This document shows positions 7,756-17,224 of a stretch of 64,000 nt of DNA, piece by piece. This DNA is from Desulfosporosinus meridiei DSM 13257. GTDB taxonomy: Bacteria > Bacillota > Desulfitobacteriia > Desulfitobacteriales > Desulfitobacteriaceae. The translations under genes were made by a program, and so were the position numbers. Each line of letters starts with the position of its first letter. Positions within the stretch are counted from its first letter, which is position 1. Under the pieces are notes generated by a model. That model ran no database searches, was not told the DNA's origin, and worked only from the letters and a program-made list of their open reading frames with translations. Location of the stretch: contig NC_018515.1 in NCBI RefSeq assembly GCF_000231385.2, positions 1,942,501 through 2,006,500 of the forward strand, written 5' to 3'.

Positions 7756-8943
7756 ATGGGCAAGATAGTAAGGAGGCTAATGCTTGACGATATCTATGCT
7801 ATCGGCCGGAATGAGAGCTGGTTTTCTGGTATGGCAAGAAAAGGTCTGCATTTAAAGAAAATTGGTCGTCTATTTGTCTATTTTGAAAAAGGAGAACCAA
7901 AGGAAACCAACTATCGAATCGATTACCTTAAAGAAGCACCTTCCCAGGAACAACTTGACGTTTATCATGATTGCGGTTGGAATTTTATCGCAAAGGCCGG
8001 TTATTTCTATGTCTTTTCTGCTGATGAGAAATCCTGCACCACTGAGCTGCATACTGACCCAGTTGAGCAAGGTTTTGCCCTGTCAGAATTAAACCAGCGA
8101 CTGAGAAATAATTTAATCATTCTATCCATTGTAATGGTGGTTTTCTTGGGAATGATGATCAGCGTCTATTATTTTAACGACGAGCCCTTTTTATATATGA
8201 TAAAAGGTCAATTTGTCCAGCAGATGTTCATTGTGATTGTTGAGCTGTACGTTTTTTATTCTGTAATTCGCAACTATAGAGTAGTTCGCAAGCTCAAACA
8301 ATCTCTGCTTCGGGGTGCAGAAATCGATCATAACCAGGATTATAGAAAAGCCAGGTTATTGGGAGGTATATGGGCAGGTGTATTTTTACCCATGGCCTTA
8401 TTTACAATTTTCATACCAATTGTTGATATTGCTAGAAGCAATGACTATACACTTTCGGAAGGCAATACTAATCTACCTATTATCAGGCTGGCAGAAATAG
8501 AAAAAAGCCCAAATCTTAGGCGGAAAACAGGTTATTATGATAATGTTGATCGGGAAAATAGGGTCAGCTTCGATTGGAGCCTGCTGGCACCTGTTCAATA
8601 TGAAATCGATGAACATGGAGTTATCAACGGCGAAATGTGGGGAGATAACAGCGGTGTATATTCTCCCAGTATCACCACTCGATACTATAAGCTGACTTTT
8701 AGGAGCATGGCAGAAAACCTTACTCTTGATCTTATTAATCGCTATGTTTGGCGTGATAACAGTGAAGTTAAGGAGGTTAAACACCCGTCCTTTGATAAAC
8801 TATATATGGTAGAGGATGGAATCAGCAAACAAATCTTTGCCTATTTGGATAATCAAGTAGTGCATGTTACCTATTATGGGGAAGAGGGAATAGAGGATAT
8901 TATACCGATCCTTGCTCAAAAGATGAAAGAGGTGATTCCATGA
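7756..8943 (+). CDS. DUF2812 membrane protein
   Basis: The protein has 395 residues. The first 100 residues fit the DUF2812 domain (the ESWFSGMARKGLHLKKIG motif, then NYRIDYLKE and YHDCGWNFIA). Three hydrophobic segments follow at about residues 117-140, 150-172 and 200-223, then a 170-residue extracytoplasmic region with no family I recognise. DUF2812 proteins are typically cotranscribed with PadR-like repressors; their role is unknown but is often discussed with membrane stress or drug response. The start has GAGGGG upstream. Confidence 0.85.
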   Translation: MGKIVRRLMLDDIYAIGRNESWFSGMARKGLHLKKIGRLFVYFEKGEPKETNYRIDYLKEAPSQEQLDVYHDCGWNFIAKAGYFYVFSADEKSCTTELHTDPVEQGFALSELNQRLRNNLIILSIVMVVFLGMMISVYYFNDEPFLYMIKGQFVQQMFIVIVELYVFYSVIRNYRVVRKLKQSLLRGAEIDHNQDYRKARLLGGIWAGVFLPMALFTIFIPIVDIARSNDYTLSEGNTNLPIIRLAEIEKSPNLRRKTGYYDNVDRENRVSFDWSLLAPVQYEIDEHGVINGEMWGDNSGVYSPSITTRYYKLTFRSMAENLTLDLINRYVWRDNSEVKEVKHPSFDKLYMVEDGISKQIFAYLDNQVVHVTYYGEEGIEDIIPILAQKMKEVIP

Positions 8944-8986
8944 TACCAATTTCACATACGGAAATATTTACCTTTTCGTGATGTAA

Positions 8987-9100
8987 TGGTATTATCTCAT
9001 CGATAAATGTCTCAATGGCTACACAGATGAGGAAAAAATAAATGTATCGATATTTCCAGATTTAACGGTAGATTTGACTGCGGTGTTTCCTTCTATTTAA
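8987..9100 (+). pseudogene. C-terminal relic resembling a Uma2-family endonuclease
   Basis: A 37-codon open frame without a start reads to a TAA at 9098. Its end, INVSIFPDLTVDLTAVFP, has the pattern that closes many Uma2/DUF820 restriction-fold proteins. The upstream part of the gene is gone. The rest of the interval 8944-9436 has no intact gene. Confidence 0.4.
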
Positions 9101-9151
9101 TAAGGGTAGGATAGAGTGACGGAGTAAACTCCTTTGGCTGAATAAAAGATG

Positions 9152-9258
9152 ATCTACCTTAGAAAAGGGTAAGTTCAAACTGGAAAATGTAAGCCAAAGT
9201 TATGGCAAGGCATTTTCCAGTTTTGCTATACTGAACCTACTCAGCAAAGGAGGTTCTT
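9152..9258 (+). repeat. Second copy of the bceAB promoter/leader region
   Basis: This 107-bp stretch matches 29879-29985 at all but about four positions. It includes 13-bp inverted arms (9177-9189 and 9211-9223), the extended -10 TGCTATACT and the ribosome site AAAGGAGG. At 29991 that leader drives a BceA-type gene. Here it is followed only by a 20-codon frame (ATG at 9268) and then unrelated sequence, so it looks like a duplicated promoter without its gene, or the scar of a lost bceAB copy. Confidence 0.85.
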
Positions 9259-9436
9259 CTTGATAACCATGTCGGCACCTTTTGTAGATTCCAGACAGAA
9301 CATCTGTTCAAAACTGTTCTCTCCATGGTAAATAAGGGCAAAGAATGTTAAGATGGCAATTAATCCATTTTTTATTGGGCCTATCCAAAAGATGATGTGG
9401 AAGCTGATACCAATTGAAATAAGGAGCTGAGACTAG

Positions 9437-11191
9437 TTGCTTCTTTTTAAAGATCTTATGTGGTTTTTTAAGCAGGAGAAAAAAGGCTATATCTTAGGGA
9501 TCATTGTCTTAGTCCTCGTCGCCTTGCTAAATTTATTACCTCCATATATTGTTCGGGTTATTGTCGATGAAGTCAGTCGCGGGGCCCTAAGGTCGGAATC
9601 CTTGCTTTATTGGACGCTGGTCCTTGCCGGGATAGGTTTGGCCGTTTATGCTTTGCGCTTTTCCTGGCGGTTAATGATATTTGGGGCGGCAAGCCGTTTA
9701 AGCAGGTTGCTTAGAAAACAGCTTTTTGATCACTTTACCCTGATGTCCCCGCAATTTTATCAAAAGCATCGCACCGGGGATTTAATGGCCCATGCCACCA
9801 ATGACATCCAAGCCGTTGAAATGACGGCCGGCATGGGGGTCTTGACTTTTGTGGACTCCATAACAACCGGGGGGTTAGTGGTTTTATCAATGACTGCATT
9901 TATCAGTTGGAAACTGACCCTTATTGCCCTCTTGCCAATGCCCCTGATGGCTTGGTCTACCAGCCGTTATGGGACAATGCTGCACAACCGGTTTCACCAT
10001 GCCCAAGCCGCCTTTTCTGATCTTAACAATAAAGTGCTGGAAAACATTAATGGGATGAGAGTTGTCAAAGCCTTCGGAGAAGAAGAGGCAGAATTAGAAG
10101 CTTTTCGCGGGTTATCCGAGGATGTGGCGGCGAAGAACCTGGCTGTTGCCAAAGTAGATGCCCTCTTTGACCCGACAATCCAGCTGATTATTGGGCTTTC
10201 TTTTTTTCTGGCCCTTATTTTTGGCTCCATTGACGTGATTCATGGTGAATTAACCTTCGGGCAGCTTACTCAGTTTACCATCTATTTAGGTCAATTTATC
10301 TGGCCCATGCTCGCTTTCGGCTGGCTGTTCAACATTCTTGAACGGGGCAGAACCTCCTATGACCGAATAGAGAGTCTATTGAAGATTAAGCAAACCATCA
10401 AGGAAAAGGAGGGGGCTCTTAGCCGCTTCAACAATGGTGATGTCATCTATAAAGGAGCTTCCTTTACTTATCCCGGAGGCAATACACCGGTTTTGCAAAC
10501 TATCAGTGTTCGGGTGGAGCAGGGGCAAACCCTAGGGATTGTCGGTAAAACAGGGAGCGGGAAAACTACCTTTTTGCGCCTGCTTCTGCGGGAGTTTGAC
10601 CTTAACCAGGGAGATCTTCAAATAGGCAGCATGTCGATTTACGATGTAACCCTGGAATCTTTGCGCAGTAAAATAGGGTATGTGCCTCAAGATAGTTTTC
10701 TTTTTTCCACAACTATTGCTGAAAATATTGCCTTAGGCCAACCGGAGGCCTCCATAGAGGAAATTCATCAAGCAGCAGAGATTGCCGGCATCCACGCAGA
10801 TGTGCTGAGTTTTCCCGAGGGGTATGGCACCTTGGTCGGAGACCGGGGGGTCACCCTTTCAGGAGGGCAGAAGCAGAGGATATCTATTGCCCGGGCCCTT
10901 TTGCTGGAACCGGAAATTCTCATTTTAGACGACTCATTATCGGCAGTTGATGCGAAAACGGAGAAAAAGATTTTAGAGAGCCTGGGAAAAATGCGGGTGC
11001 AAAAAACCACCTTTATATCCTCTCATCGTCTTAGCGCCGTTGAAAAAGCAGACCTAATCATCGTGCTGAAAGACGGACAAATCACGGAACAAGGTTCTCA
11101 TCCGGAACTAATGGCTCTCAAGGGCTGGTATGCCGCGACCTATCGAAGGCAGCAGCTGGAATCCTTGCTTGCCGATGGGGAGGAGCATTGA
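9437..11191 (+). CDS. ABC exporter half-transporter, degenerate-site subunit
   Basis: The protein has 584 residues with a TTG start after AAGGAG at 9421. An exporter-type membrane domain covers about residues 15-300, with six membrane helices. The nucleotide-binding domain has Walker A GKTGSGKTT, Q-loop GYVPQDSF, signature LSGGQKQR and Walker B LILDDSLSAVD. The usual catalytic glutamate after Walker B is aspartate here, as in the degenerate site of heterodimeric exporters (BmrC/LmrC/TM287 type). The partner starts one base after the stop. Substrates of such pairs are drugs, lipids or peptides. Confidence 0.92.
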   Translation: MLLFKDLMWFFKQEKKGYILGIIVLVLVALLNLLPPYIVRVIVDEVSRGALRSESLLYWTLVLAGIGLAVYALRFSWRLMIFGAASRLSRLLRKQLFDHFTLMSPQFYQKHRTGDLMAHATNDIQAVEMTAGMGVLTFVDSITTGGLVVLSMTAFISWKLTLIALLPMPLMAWSTSRYGTMLHNRFHHAQAAFSDLNNKVLENINGMRVVKAFGEEEAELEAFRGLSEDVAAKNLAVAKVDALFDPTIQLIIGLSFFLALIFGSIDVIHGELTFGQLTQFTIYLGQFIWPMLAFGWLFNILERGRTSYDRIESLLKIKQTIKEKEGALSRFNNGDVIYKGASFTYPGGNTPVLQTISVRVEQGQTLGIVGKTGSGKTTFLRLLLREFDLNQGDLQIGSMSIYDVTLESLRSKIGYVPQDSFLFSTTIAENIALGQPEASIEEIHQAAEIAGIHADVLSFPEGYGTLVGDRGVTLSGGQKQRISIARALLLEPEILILDDSLSAVDAKTEKKILESLGKMRVQKTTFISSHRLSAVEKADLIIVLKDGQITEQGSHPELMALKGWYAATYRRQQLESLLADGEEH

Positions 11192-11192
11192 G

Positions 11193-12938
11193 ATGGTGAT
11201 CCGACGCTTACTGACTTATCTTATCCCTCATAAAAAAGCCTTGACCTGGGCTTCTTTCATTCTGATCCTGGCTACCTTTGCCGATGTCATCGGTCCTGTT
11301 CTGGTTAAGGTTTTTCTCGATCAGCACTTAGTTCCCCGCTCCTTTGACCGGGGTGCCTTGATCATTCTGGCCTCAAGCTATCTGGGGCTGAACATACTGT
11401 CGGCAATATTACACTATTATCAACTAGTCAGCTTCAACGAAATTGCCTTGAAAATCGTCCGGCAGCTGCGAATTGATGTTTTCTCTCATGTCCAAAACCT
11501 GGAGTTTAAGGTCTTCGACACTACTCCCGCCGGGGCCTTAATTTCGCGCATAACCAACGATACGGAAGCCGTTAAAGAGCTGTTTGTGGGGGTTTTAGCG
11601 GCCTTTGTCCAGAATGTGGTTTTCATGCTGGGCGTTTTTGTGGCTATGTTTTATTTAGATGTTCGTTTAGCCTGTTTTTGTTTGATCTTGCTGCCGATTA
11701 TTATCATCCTCATGATTTCCTACCGCAAAGTAAGTACCAAGGTTTACCGAAGGCTGCGCCAGGAACTTAGTCATCTTAATGCCAAACTGAATGAATCCGT
11801 CCAGGGAATGAATATCATCCAGGCTCTGCGCCAGGAGAAGCGCTTTCGCCGGGAATTTCAGACCATCAGCAATAATTACTACCGGGAAGAGATGGTTAAT
11901 ATTCGTTTAGAAGGTCTTTTTGTCCGGCCGGCGGTTGACCTGATCTATACCTGGGCCTTAATCATGGTTTTAAATTATTTCGGGTTCCAATCTTTGACGG
12001 GGCCCATTGAAATAGGGGTGCTTTACGCTTTTATCAACTACCTGGACCGTTTCTTTGAACCTGTCAACATGATGATGGAGCGTTTGTCCCAATTCCAACA
12101 ATCCTTCGTTGCTGCCGAGCGGGTTTTTGAATTGTTGGATGACCGGCGAGTAACTTCGAAGGGTAGCTCTGTGGATTCTCCTGGGATCAGTCAGGGAAAA
12201 ATTGAATTTAACGATGTCAGTTTCTCTTATGATGGCGACAAGGGGGCAAAGGTCTTAAAATCAATCAGCTTCACAGCCTACCCTGGTCAAACTGTTGCTT
12301 TAGTCGGGCATACGGGCAGTGGTAAGAGCACCATTGCTAACCTGCTCATGGGGTTCTATCCGGTCACTCAAGGAGAAATCCTTATCGACGGAGTTTCCCT
12401 TTCCCGGCACTCCCATCAGGAGCTGCGCTCAAAAGTAGGGCTGGTTGCCCAAGATCCCTTCTTATTCGCAGGTACTATTTCCAATAATATTGCCTTGGCC
12501 CGAGCTGAGATTAGAGAAAAGGAAGTTCGGGAAGCTGTTTCCTTTGTTCAGGCCGAAGACTTTATCAGCAGGCTGCCCCAGGGACTTCAAGAGCCCATGG
12601 GAGAACGGGGGACAACCTTATCCAGCGGACAGCGCCAACTGATCTGTTTTGCCCGGACTATGGCCGGCAATCCCCAGATACTGGTCTTAGATGAAGCAAC
12701 AGCCAGCGTGGATACGGAAACAGAGGAAGCTATTCAAAAGGCTTTAAGCAAGATGCGCCAAGGCCGGACAACTATCGCTATTGCTCATCGGCTTTCAACC
12801 ATTCAGGATGCCGACCTGATTTTAGTCCTGCACCATGGTGAAATTGTGGCGAGGGGAACTCATGCCGAACTTTTGGCTCAAGAAGGGTTGTATTATAAGA
12901 TGTTTATCCTGCAGCATGGGGGTAAAGAAAAGGAATAA
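11193..12938 (+). CDS. ABC exporter half-transporter, canonical-site subunit
   Basis: The protein has 581 residues from the ATG at 11193, with GGGGAGGA just upstream inside the previous gene. Six membrane helices precede a nucleotide-binding domain with Walker A GHTGSGKST, signature LSSGQRQL (not LSGGQ) and Walker B LVLDEATASVD with the catalytic glutamate. Combined with the first subunit, one composite site is canonical (this Walker motif set with the partner's LSGGQ) and one degenerate. That defines an asymmetric heterodimeric multidrug-type exporter. Confidence 0.93.
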   Translation: MVIRRLLTYLIPHKKALTWASFILILATFADVIGPVLVKVFLDQHLVPRSFDRGALIILASSYLGLNILSAILHYYQLVSFNEIALKIVRQLRIDVFSHVQNLEFKVFDTTPAGALISRITNDTEAVKELFVGVLAAFVQNVVFMLGVFVAMFYLDVRLACFCLILLPIIIILMISYRKVSTKVYRRLRQELSHLNAKLNESVQGMNIIQALRQEKRFRREFQTISNNYYREEMVNIRLEGLFVRPAVDLIYTWALIMVLNYFGFQSLTGPIEIGVLYAFINYLDRFFEPVNMMMERLSQFQQSFVAAERVFELLDDRRVTSKGSSVDSPGISQGKIEFNDVSFSYDGDKGAKVLKSISFTAYPGQTVALVGHTGSGKSTIANLLMGFYPVTQGEILIDGVSLSRHSHQELRSKVGLVAQDPFLFAGTISNNIALARAEIREKEVREAVSFVQAEDFISRLPQGLQEPMGERGTTLSSGQRQLICFARTMAGNPQILVLDEATASVDTETEEAIQKALSKMRQGRTTIAIAHRLSTIQDADLILVLHHGEIVARGTHAELLAQEGLYYKMFILQHGGKEKE

Positions 12939-12945
12939 GAAGTGA

Positions 12946-13130
12946 TTTCGGAGGAAAGGTTTAGTTACCGGTCATTTCCATAATGATGACATCAAAATTC
13001 TGGAACTTATCTCAGGACTCATTGCAGCAGCGATGTTTAACGCCATGAAAAATGAGGAAAATGAGCTGTTTCATCAGGCTACCCACGATAGCTTGACAGG
13101 GATATCCAAAATATACAATGGAGCAAAGGA
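12946..13130 (+). pseudogene. Relic of a GAF-GGDEF (diguanylate cyclase) gene
   Basis: An open frame without its own start reads HNDDIKILELISG, then AAAMFNAMKNEE, then FHQATHDSLTG. This is the end of a GAF domain and the opening of a GGDEF domain (ATHDSLTGLPNR in intact proteins). The frame degenerates right after DSLTG, so the catalytic core is absent. The remaining bases to 13428 show no gene. Confidence 0.65.
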
Positions 13131-13428
13131 GAGCAAATCAAGAGCGGCTCATGGGCCTGGAACGACAAGCACTGGAGCAGCTAAGGCAATTTGGTACCCC
13201 AGTAAGACTTCGTATTCAACAAAACCATCATGCTTAATGTGCAGTGAGCAGGACACAATGTCCAACTCTCTGCTTTTTTATCGGATAGCACTTCTTTTAT
13301 ATTTTTGAACGGTTTTACCGGTCGGAGGGTGCCCGCAGGCGGGAAAGAGGGGAAGGGAATTTTCAAGCATAAATATAATCGTGATTAAAAGGAATACTAT
13401 AATTATTAAAATCTTTAGGAGACAAAAG

Positions 13429-13878
13429 ATGGAAATAAAATATATTCCTTTCTTTTACACGTTGATTTTTGCTTTAATTCTCGTTGCAGTAGTACCTAAA
13501 GCTGAAATTCGCAGATTATCGATATACGGAATTATTTTTGGGGCAGTATTCGATGTTGTGCTTGTTAGCATAGCAAATATAACTGGATCATTCAGGTATA
13601 TTAATTATGAGCCTTTTGGACTAATAGGTATTCATTTTCTGGCACCGATCAGTTGGGCTATCTTCTTTATAATGTATTTTCACCTCTTACCGAACAAACG
13701 ATCTTATATTTATCTGTACACGGTTTCTGGTGTGTTTTATAGCATGATGTTTTGCCAAATGATTACGAAACTTGGCGTTTTAAAACTCTCACATGGTCTA
13801 TTAGACTCAATTATCCCCTTTGTTTTTTGGTTTCCCTTGGCTACTTGGGGTTATTTGAAGTTAGAAAAGGCTAATTGA
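13429..13878 (+). CDS. CBO0543-like small membrane protein
   Basis: The protein has 149 residues from the ATG at 13429, preceded by TAGGAGA; an upstream in-frame GTG lacks a site. Four or five hydrophobic segments span nearly the whole length (IPFFYTLIFALILVAVVP; YGIIFGAVFDVVLVS; ISWAIFFIMYF; SGVFYSMMFCQM). The pattern resembles the CBO0543 family of Clostridia and Bacilli, whose role is unknown. It lies alone between relics. Confidence 0.65.
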   Translation: MEIKYIPFFYTLIFALILVAVVPKAEIRRLSIYGIIFGAVFDVVLVSIANITGSFRYINYEPFGLIGIHFLAPISWAIFFIMYFHLLPNKRSYIYLYTVSGVFYSMMFCQMITKLGVLKLSHGLLDSIIPFVFWFPLATWGYLKLEKAN

Positions 13879-13893
13879 AGGTAGAGTGCGTAG

Positions 13894-14052
13894 CTGCTGA
13901 GAGAGGGCGACTACATTCGTTTGCATAAGCCACACCCGCGAAATATCCTCAAGCTGTATCAAGTAAGGGATGTCATTACAGCTTTACAAGAAAGGGGATT
14001 GAAGATAGTTGCTCATAACGGAACCCCTAAGAGGATAAGGGCTTGGGAGTAG
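13894..14052 (+). pseudogene. C-terminal relic of a HicA-type toxin
   Basis: A 52-codon frame opens right after a stop and contains LHKPHPRNILKLYQVRDV followed by ITALQERGLK. This matches the C-terminal pattern of the HicA variant in which an HKPHP motif precedes the last helix. The N-terminal half with the catalytic region is missing and there is no start codon. A relic of the matching HicB antitoxin type lies at 33657. Confidence 0.6.
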
Positions 14053-14084
14053 GTCAAATTGTGCAGCGTTGCATAATTTGAGCT
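14051..14084. repeat. Degenerate copy of the GGTCAAATT palindrome
   Basis: The 34 bases match the core of the 50-bp palindrome at 21359-21408 with about four differences (GGTCAAATTGTGCA... against GGTCAAATTATGCA...). It forms the 3' boundary of the DUF3102 relic on the minus strand and overlaps the stop of the HicA relic, so it sits at a junction between two broken genes. Confidence 0.65.
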
Positions 14085-14315
14085 GTCGTCCCCCTCAGGG
14101 AGGCGGGGAGCTTAGGGCCGTGTTCCTTGAAGATTTGGATTAGCCTGGTAGCGGTGCTGTGGGAGTAGCTGACCGATTCCTCCAGCCACTGGCCCCACTC
14201 CCCATGCTCGAGCAATGCCTTGGCTTCCGTCAGGTGCCGTCCGATTTCGACGGCGTTGATCAGCACCATCAGCCGCGAATACAAGGGGTGTCCGTTCCGT
14301 GGCCACATCATTCAT
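14054..14315 (-). pseudogene. Frameshifted and truncated DUF3102 gene
   Basis: The start ATG at 14315 follows AAAGGACGG and reads MNDVATERTPLVFAA, a normal DUF3102 opening. Continuity is then lost, and the neighbouring frame carries INAVEIGRHLTEAKALL and GEWGQWLEESVSYS. These are the conserved DUF3102 core also seen in the intact gene at 44494. A frameshift and small deletion near 14265 separate the two parts. The C-terminal coiled coil is replaced by the palindrome at 14051. Confidence 0.7.
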
Positions 14316-14404
14316 GCTATTTTCCGTCCTTTATTGATAGAATATGTGCAGGGCTTTTGAAGGTGCAGGAATCAATGAGCTCTTGACTGAACATAAAATA
14401 AGAT

Positions 14405-14503
14405 GCGCCGGCATAAACCGGCGCGAAGTGGGCTCAGCCGAATGTTACAGGATAGCAAAGCCGTACACGCTCCTATGCTGGGAGGCTTGTGTACGGCTTT
14501 GCT
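14405..14503. terminator. Two strong hairpins in the gap before xdhA
   Basis: GCGCCGG/CCGGCGC (14405-14424) is a compact hairpin. AGCAAAGCCGTACAC (14454-14468) and GTGTACGGCTTTGCT (14489-14503) are perfect 15-bp arms with a 20-base loop, followed by GAAAAA. They probably isolate the relic region from the xdh operon. Otherwise 14316-14833 is AT-rich promoter-like sequence. Confidence 0.55.
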
Positions 14504-14833
14504 GAAAAACCCTTAAGTAAATGTTGACTAAAGAATGAAAAAATATATAATTAAAATCATAAAGCTAATGAAATGTTCTTATAAAAAAATAGCTCTTATT
14601 CTTGTATAAGCTCAATAATATGGTTTGAGCGTCTCGACCAGGCAACCATAAATTGCCCAGGCTACATGAATAACTTTTTAGATTGCCGTTTATTAACCTA
14701 AACGCGTGTGTCTGACTTGTTATTCCTGTGCCTGGGTTTTTGTTTTGTGCATGATTTAATTTTCAGTCTTTTCACAATGGAATAATGTAAGGCTCGATTT
14801 TCTCCGCTCCTGCGGAATTAGGAGGCAGATGTA

Positions 14834-17116
14834 ATGAATGTTGGTAAAAGTATTCCTCGTGTCGATGCTTTCGACAAAGCAACAGGAAGAACCAAGTATA
14901 CTGATGACCTGTGTGACAGCCGGGCCCTGGTAGTTAAGCTTGTGCATTCGACCATCGCTCATGGTCTTGTCAAAGCAATTGACATTTCTGAAGCGGAAAA
15001 AGTCGAAGGGGTTGTAAAAATTGTTACCTGCTTTGATGTTCCTAAATATTATTTCCCTACGGCGGGACACCCCTGGTCAACGGACCCTCATCATCAGGAC
15101 GTAGCCGACCGTCTTCTGCTGACAGACAGAGTCAGATTCTATGGCGAAGAGGTTGCGGCAGTAATAGCTGCGAATGATATTGCTGCTGCCCAGGCCGTCA
15201 GAAAGGTTAAGGTAGACTATGAGGAATACCCATTTGTGCTTGATGTTCAGGAGGCCATGGAGGAGAGGGCTCCCCAGCTTCATGAAAACTACCCTAACAA
15301 CATTCTTGGCCACAGCAATCTGCGCATCGGTAATTATCAGGAGGCCATTAAAGAACCCGGGCTGATCAAATTTGATAACTGGTACGATACTCCAACCGTT
15401 CAGCACTGTCATATCGAGAATCATATCTGCTACGCCTATGAAGAAAATGGCAGGATTAATATTGTTTCCTCAACCCAGATTCCCCATATTGTCCGCCGGG
15501 TTGTCGGTCAGGCCCTGGGTATTTCCTGGGGAAAGGTCAGGGTAGTCAAGCCCTATATCGGCGGTGGTTTCGGCAACAAGCAGGATGCTTTATATGAACC
15601 CTTGTGTGCCTACCTTTCAACTCAGGTTGGAGGAAGACTGGTGAAGATCGATGTGACCAGAGAAGAGACTTTTACGAACAACCGTGTCCGTCATGCCATC
15701 AGAAGCCATATAATTACCTGGGTACGTCCTGACGGGACCATTGTGGCCAGAAAGCTGGAAGCCTTCTCCAATCAGGGTGCCTATGCTTCTCATGGACATG
15801 GTATTGCCGCTAAAGGAATGGGGGCCTTCCCCCAGTTATATCCCTGCCCCAATGTTGAAGCGGATGCTTATACCGTCTTCACCAACCGTACTGTGGCAGG
15901 TGCCATGAGAGGCTATGGCATCCCTCAGGCCATGTTTCCTGTGGAGAGCCAGATTGACGATATAGCGCGCCAAATCGGTGCCCATCCCCTGGAATACAGG
16001 CTGAAGCATCTGATGCCTGTGGGCTATGTGGATAGCTTCTCCAAAAATGAGAACTACTTTGACAGCTTTAGACAATGTATAGAAAAAGGAAAAGCGGCCA
16101 TCGACTATGACCGGAAATACGAAGAATACAAGAACCAGACAGGAAATATCCGCAGGGGTATAGGCTGTGCTGTTTTTTGGTATAACACGGCAGTCTGGCC
16201 GATCAGTTTGGAAACCTCTTCCTGCCGTATGGTTCTTAATCAGGATGGCTCAGTTCAGCTGCAGTTAGGCGAAACTGAAATAGGTCAGGGTGCCGATACT
16301 GTTTTCGCTCAGATGGCAGCGGACATTTTAGGCTTCTCCATGGATAAAATTAATGTGATATCCTGCCAGGACACGGATGTTACACCCTTTGGTACTGGTG
16401 CATATGCCTCCAGGCAAACCTACGTCGGAGGGTTTGCCGTCAGGCAGACTGCTGAGCTGCTCAAGACCAAAATATTGGAGTATGCTCACGAATTGACAAG
16501 AATGCCGGTATTCAACCTGGAAATAGCAGATAATAATATTGTCCGCACCACGGATGGCCGAATTCTCATGTCAGTGGGAGACCTGGCCTGTGAAGCTCTT
16601 TATAGTCTGACCCATTCCCAGCATATTACGGCAGAGGGCACTTACCAAATTAAGACCAATGCCTACTCCTTTGGCTGCTGTTTTGCGGAGGTGGAGGTTG
16701 ATATCAAATATTGCAAAGTAAAGGTGCTTGATATTGTCAATGTTCATGATTGCGGACAGCTGATTAACCCTGATCTGGCTGAAGCACAAGTTCATGGCGG
16801 TATGAGTATGGGCATCGGCTATGCTCTGTCGGAACAGCTGCTCTACGATCCCAAGTCAGGCCGCGCCCTTAATGACAATCTTCTTGATTACAAGCTGCCG
16901 ACAACTATGGATCATCCTGATCTGGCGGCACAGTTCGTGGAGAATTATGAACCTACCAGTGCCTTTGGCACCAAGGCTCTGGGCGAGCCGCCGGTTTGCC
17001 CGGTGGCCCCCGCCATTCGAAATGCGATTTTAAATGCCACAGGTGTCCCCCTGTATAAAATTCCCATGACCCCTCATGTTCTCTTTGAACGTTTTACTGA
17101 AGAAGGACTGATTTAA
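14834..17116 (+). CDS. xdhA: Xanthine dehydrogenase, molybdenum-binding subunit
   Basis: The protein has 760 residues, the length of E. coli-type XdhA (about 750). It carries the molybdopterin-binding motifs of the xanthine oxidase family: IGGGFGNKQDALYEPL, AGAMRGYGIPQAMFPVESQ and, near the end, the catalytic glutamate in FGTKALGEPPVCPV. The enzyme hydroxylates hypoxanthine or xanthine in the cytoplasm. FAD and [2Fe-2S] subunits follow, giving the three-subunit XdhABC form. An AGGAGG site lies nine bases upstream of the ATG. Substrate could also be another N-heterocycle; the XdhABC order favours a purine. Confidence 0.9.
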   Translation: MNVGKSIPRVDAFDKATGRTKYTDDLCDSRALVVKLVHSTIAHGLVKAIDISEAEKVEGVVKIVTCFDVPKYYFPTAGHPWSTDPHHQDVADRLLLTDRVRFYGEEVAAVIAANDIAAAQAVRKVKVDYEEYPFVLDVQEAMEERAPQLHENYPNNILGHSNLRIGNYQEAIKEPGLIKFDNWYDTPTVQHCHIENHICYAYEENGRINIVSSTQIPHIVRRVVGQALGISWGKVRVVKPYIGGGFGNKQDALYEPLCAYLSTQVGGRLVKIDVTREETFTNNRVRHAIRSHIITWVRPDGTIVARKLEAFSNQGAYASHGHGIAAKGMGAFPQLYPCPNVEADAYTVFTNRTVAGAMRGYGIPQAMFPVESQIDDIARQIGAHPLEYRLKHLMPVGYVDSFSKNENYFDSFRQCIEKGKAAIDYDRKYEEYKNQTGNIRRGIGCAVFWYNTAVWPISLETSSCRMVLNQDGSVQLQLGETEIGQGADTVFAQMAADILGFSMDKINVISCQDTDVTPFGTGAYASRQTYVGGFAVRQTAELLKTKILEYAHELTRMPVFNLEIADNNIVRTTDGRILMSVGDLACEALYSLTHSQHITAEGTYQIKTNAYSFGCCFAEVEVDIKYCKVKVLDIVNVHDCGQLINPDLAEAQVHGGMSMGIGYALSEQLLYDPKSGRALNDNLLDYKLPTTMDHPDLAAQFVENYEPTSAFGTKALGEPPVCPVAPAIRNAILNATGVPLYKIPMTPHVLFERFTEEGLI

Positions 17117-17224
17117 GCGCGGTTTGTCTTTAGTCAGCGGGATTGGTTATGTCTCTCCGCCCAGGGAATTGACTGGATTAATGCGCAGAGATGCCTGGGA
17201 AACCCGGGCCTGAAAGGAGTTATT

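Noticed and set aside
13033-13308. 91-codon frame as an intact small gene
   Set aside because: Only the GAF/GGDEF junction is protein-like, the reading continues upstream of the ATG, and the rest is random in character. It is a relic.
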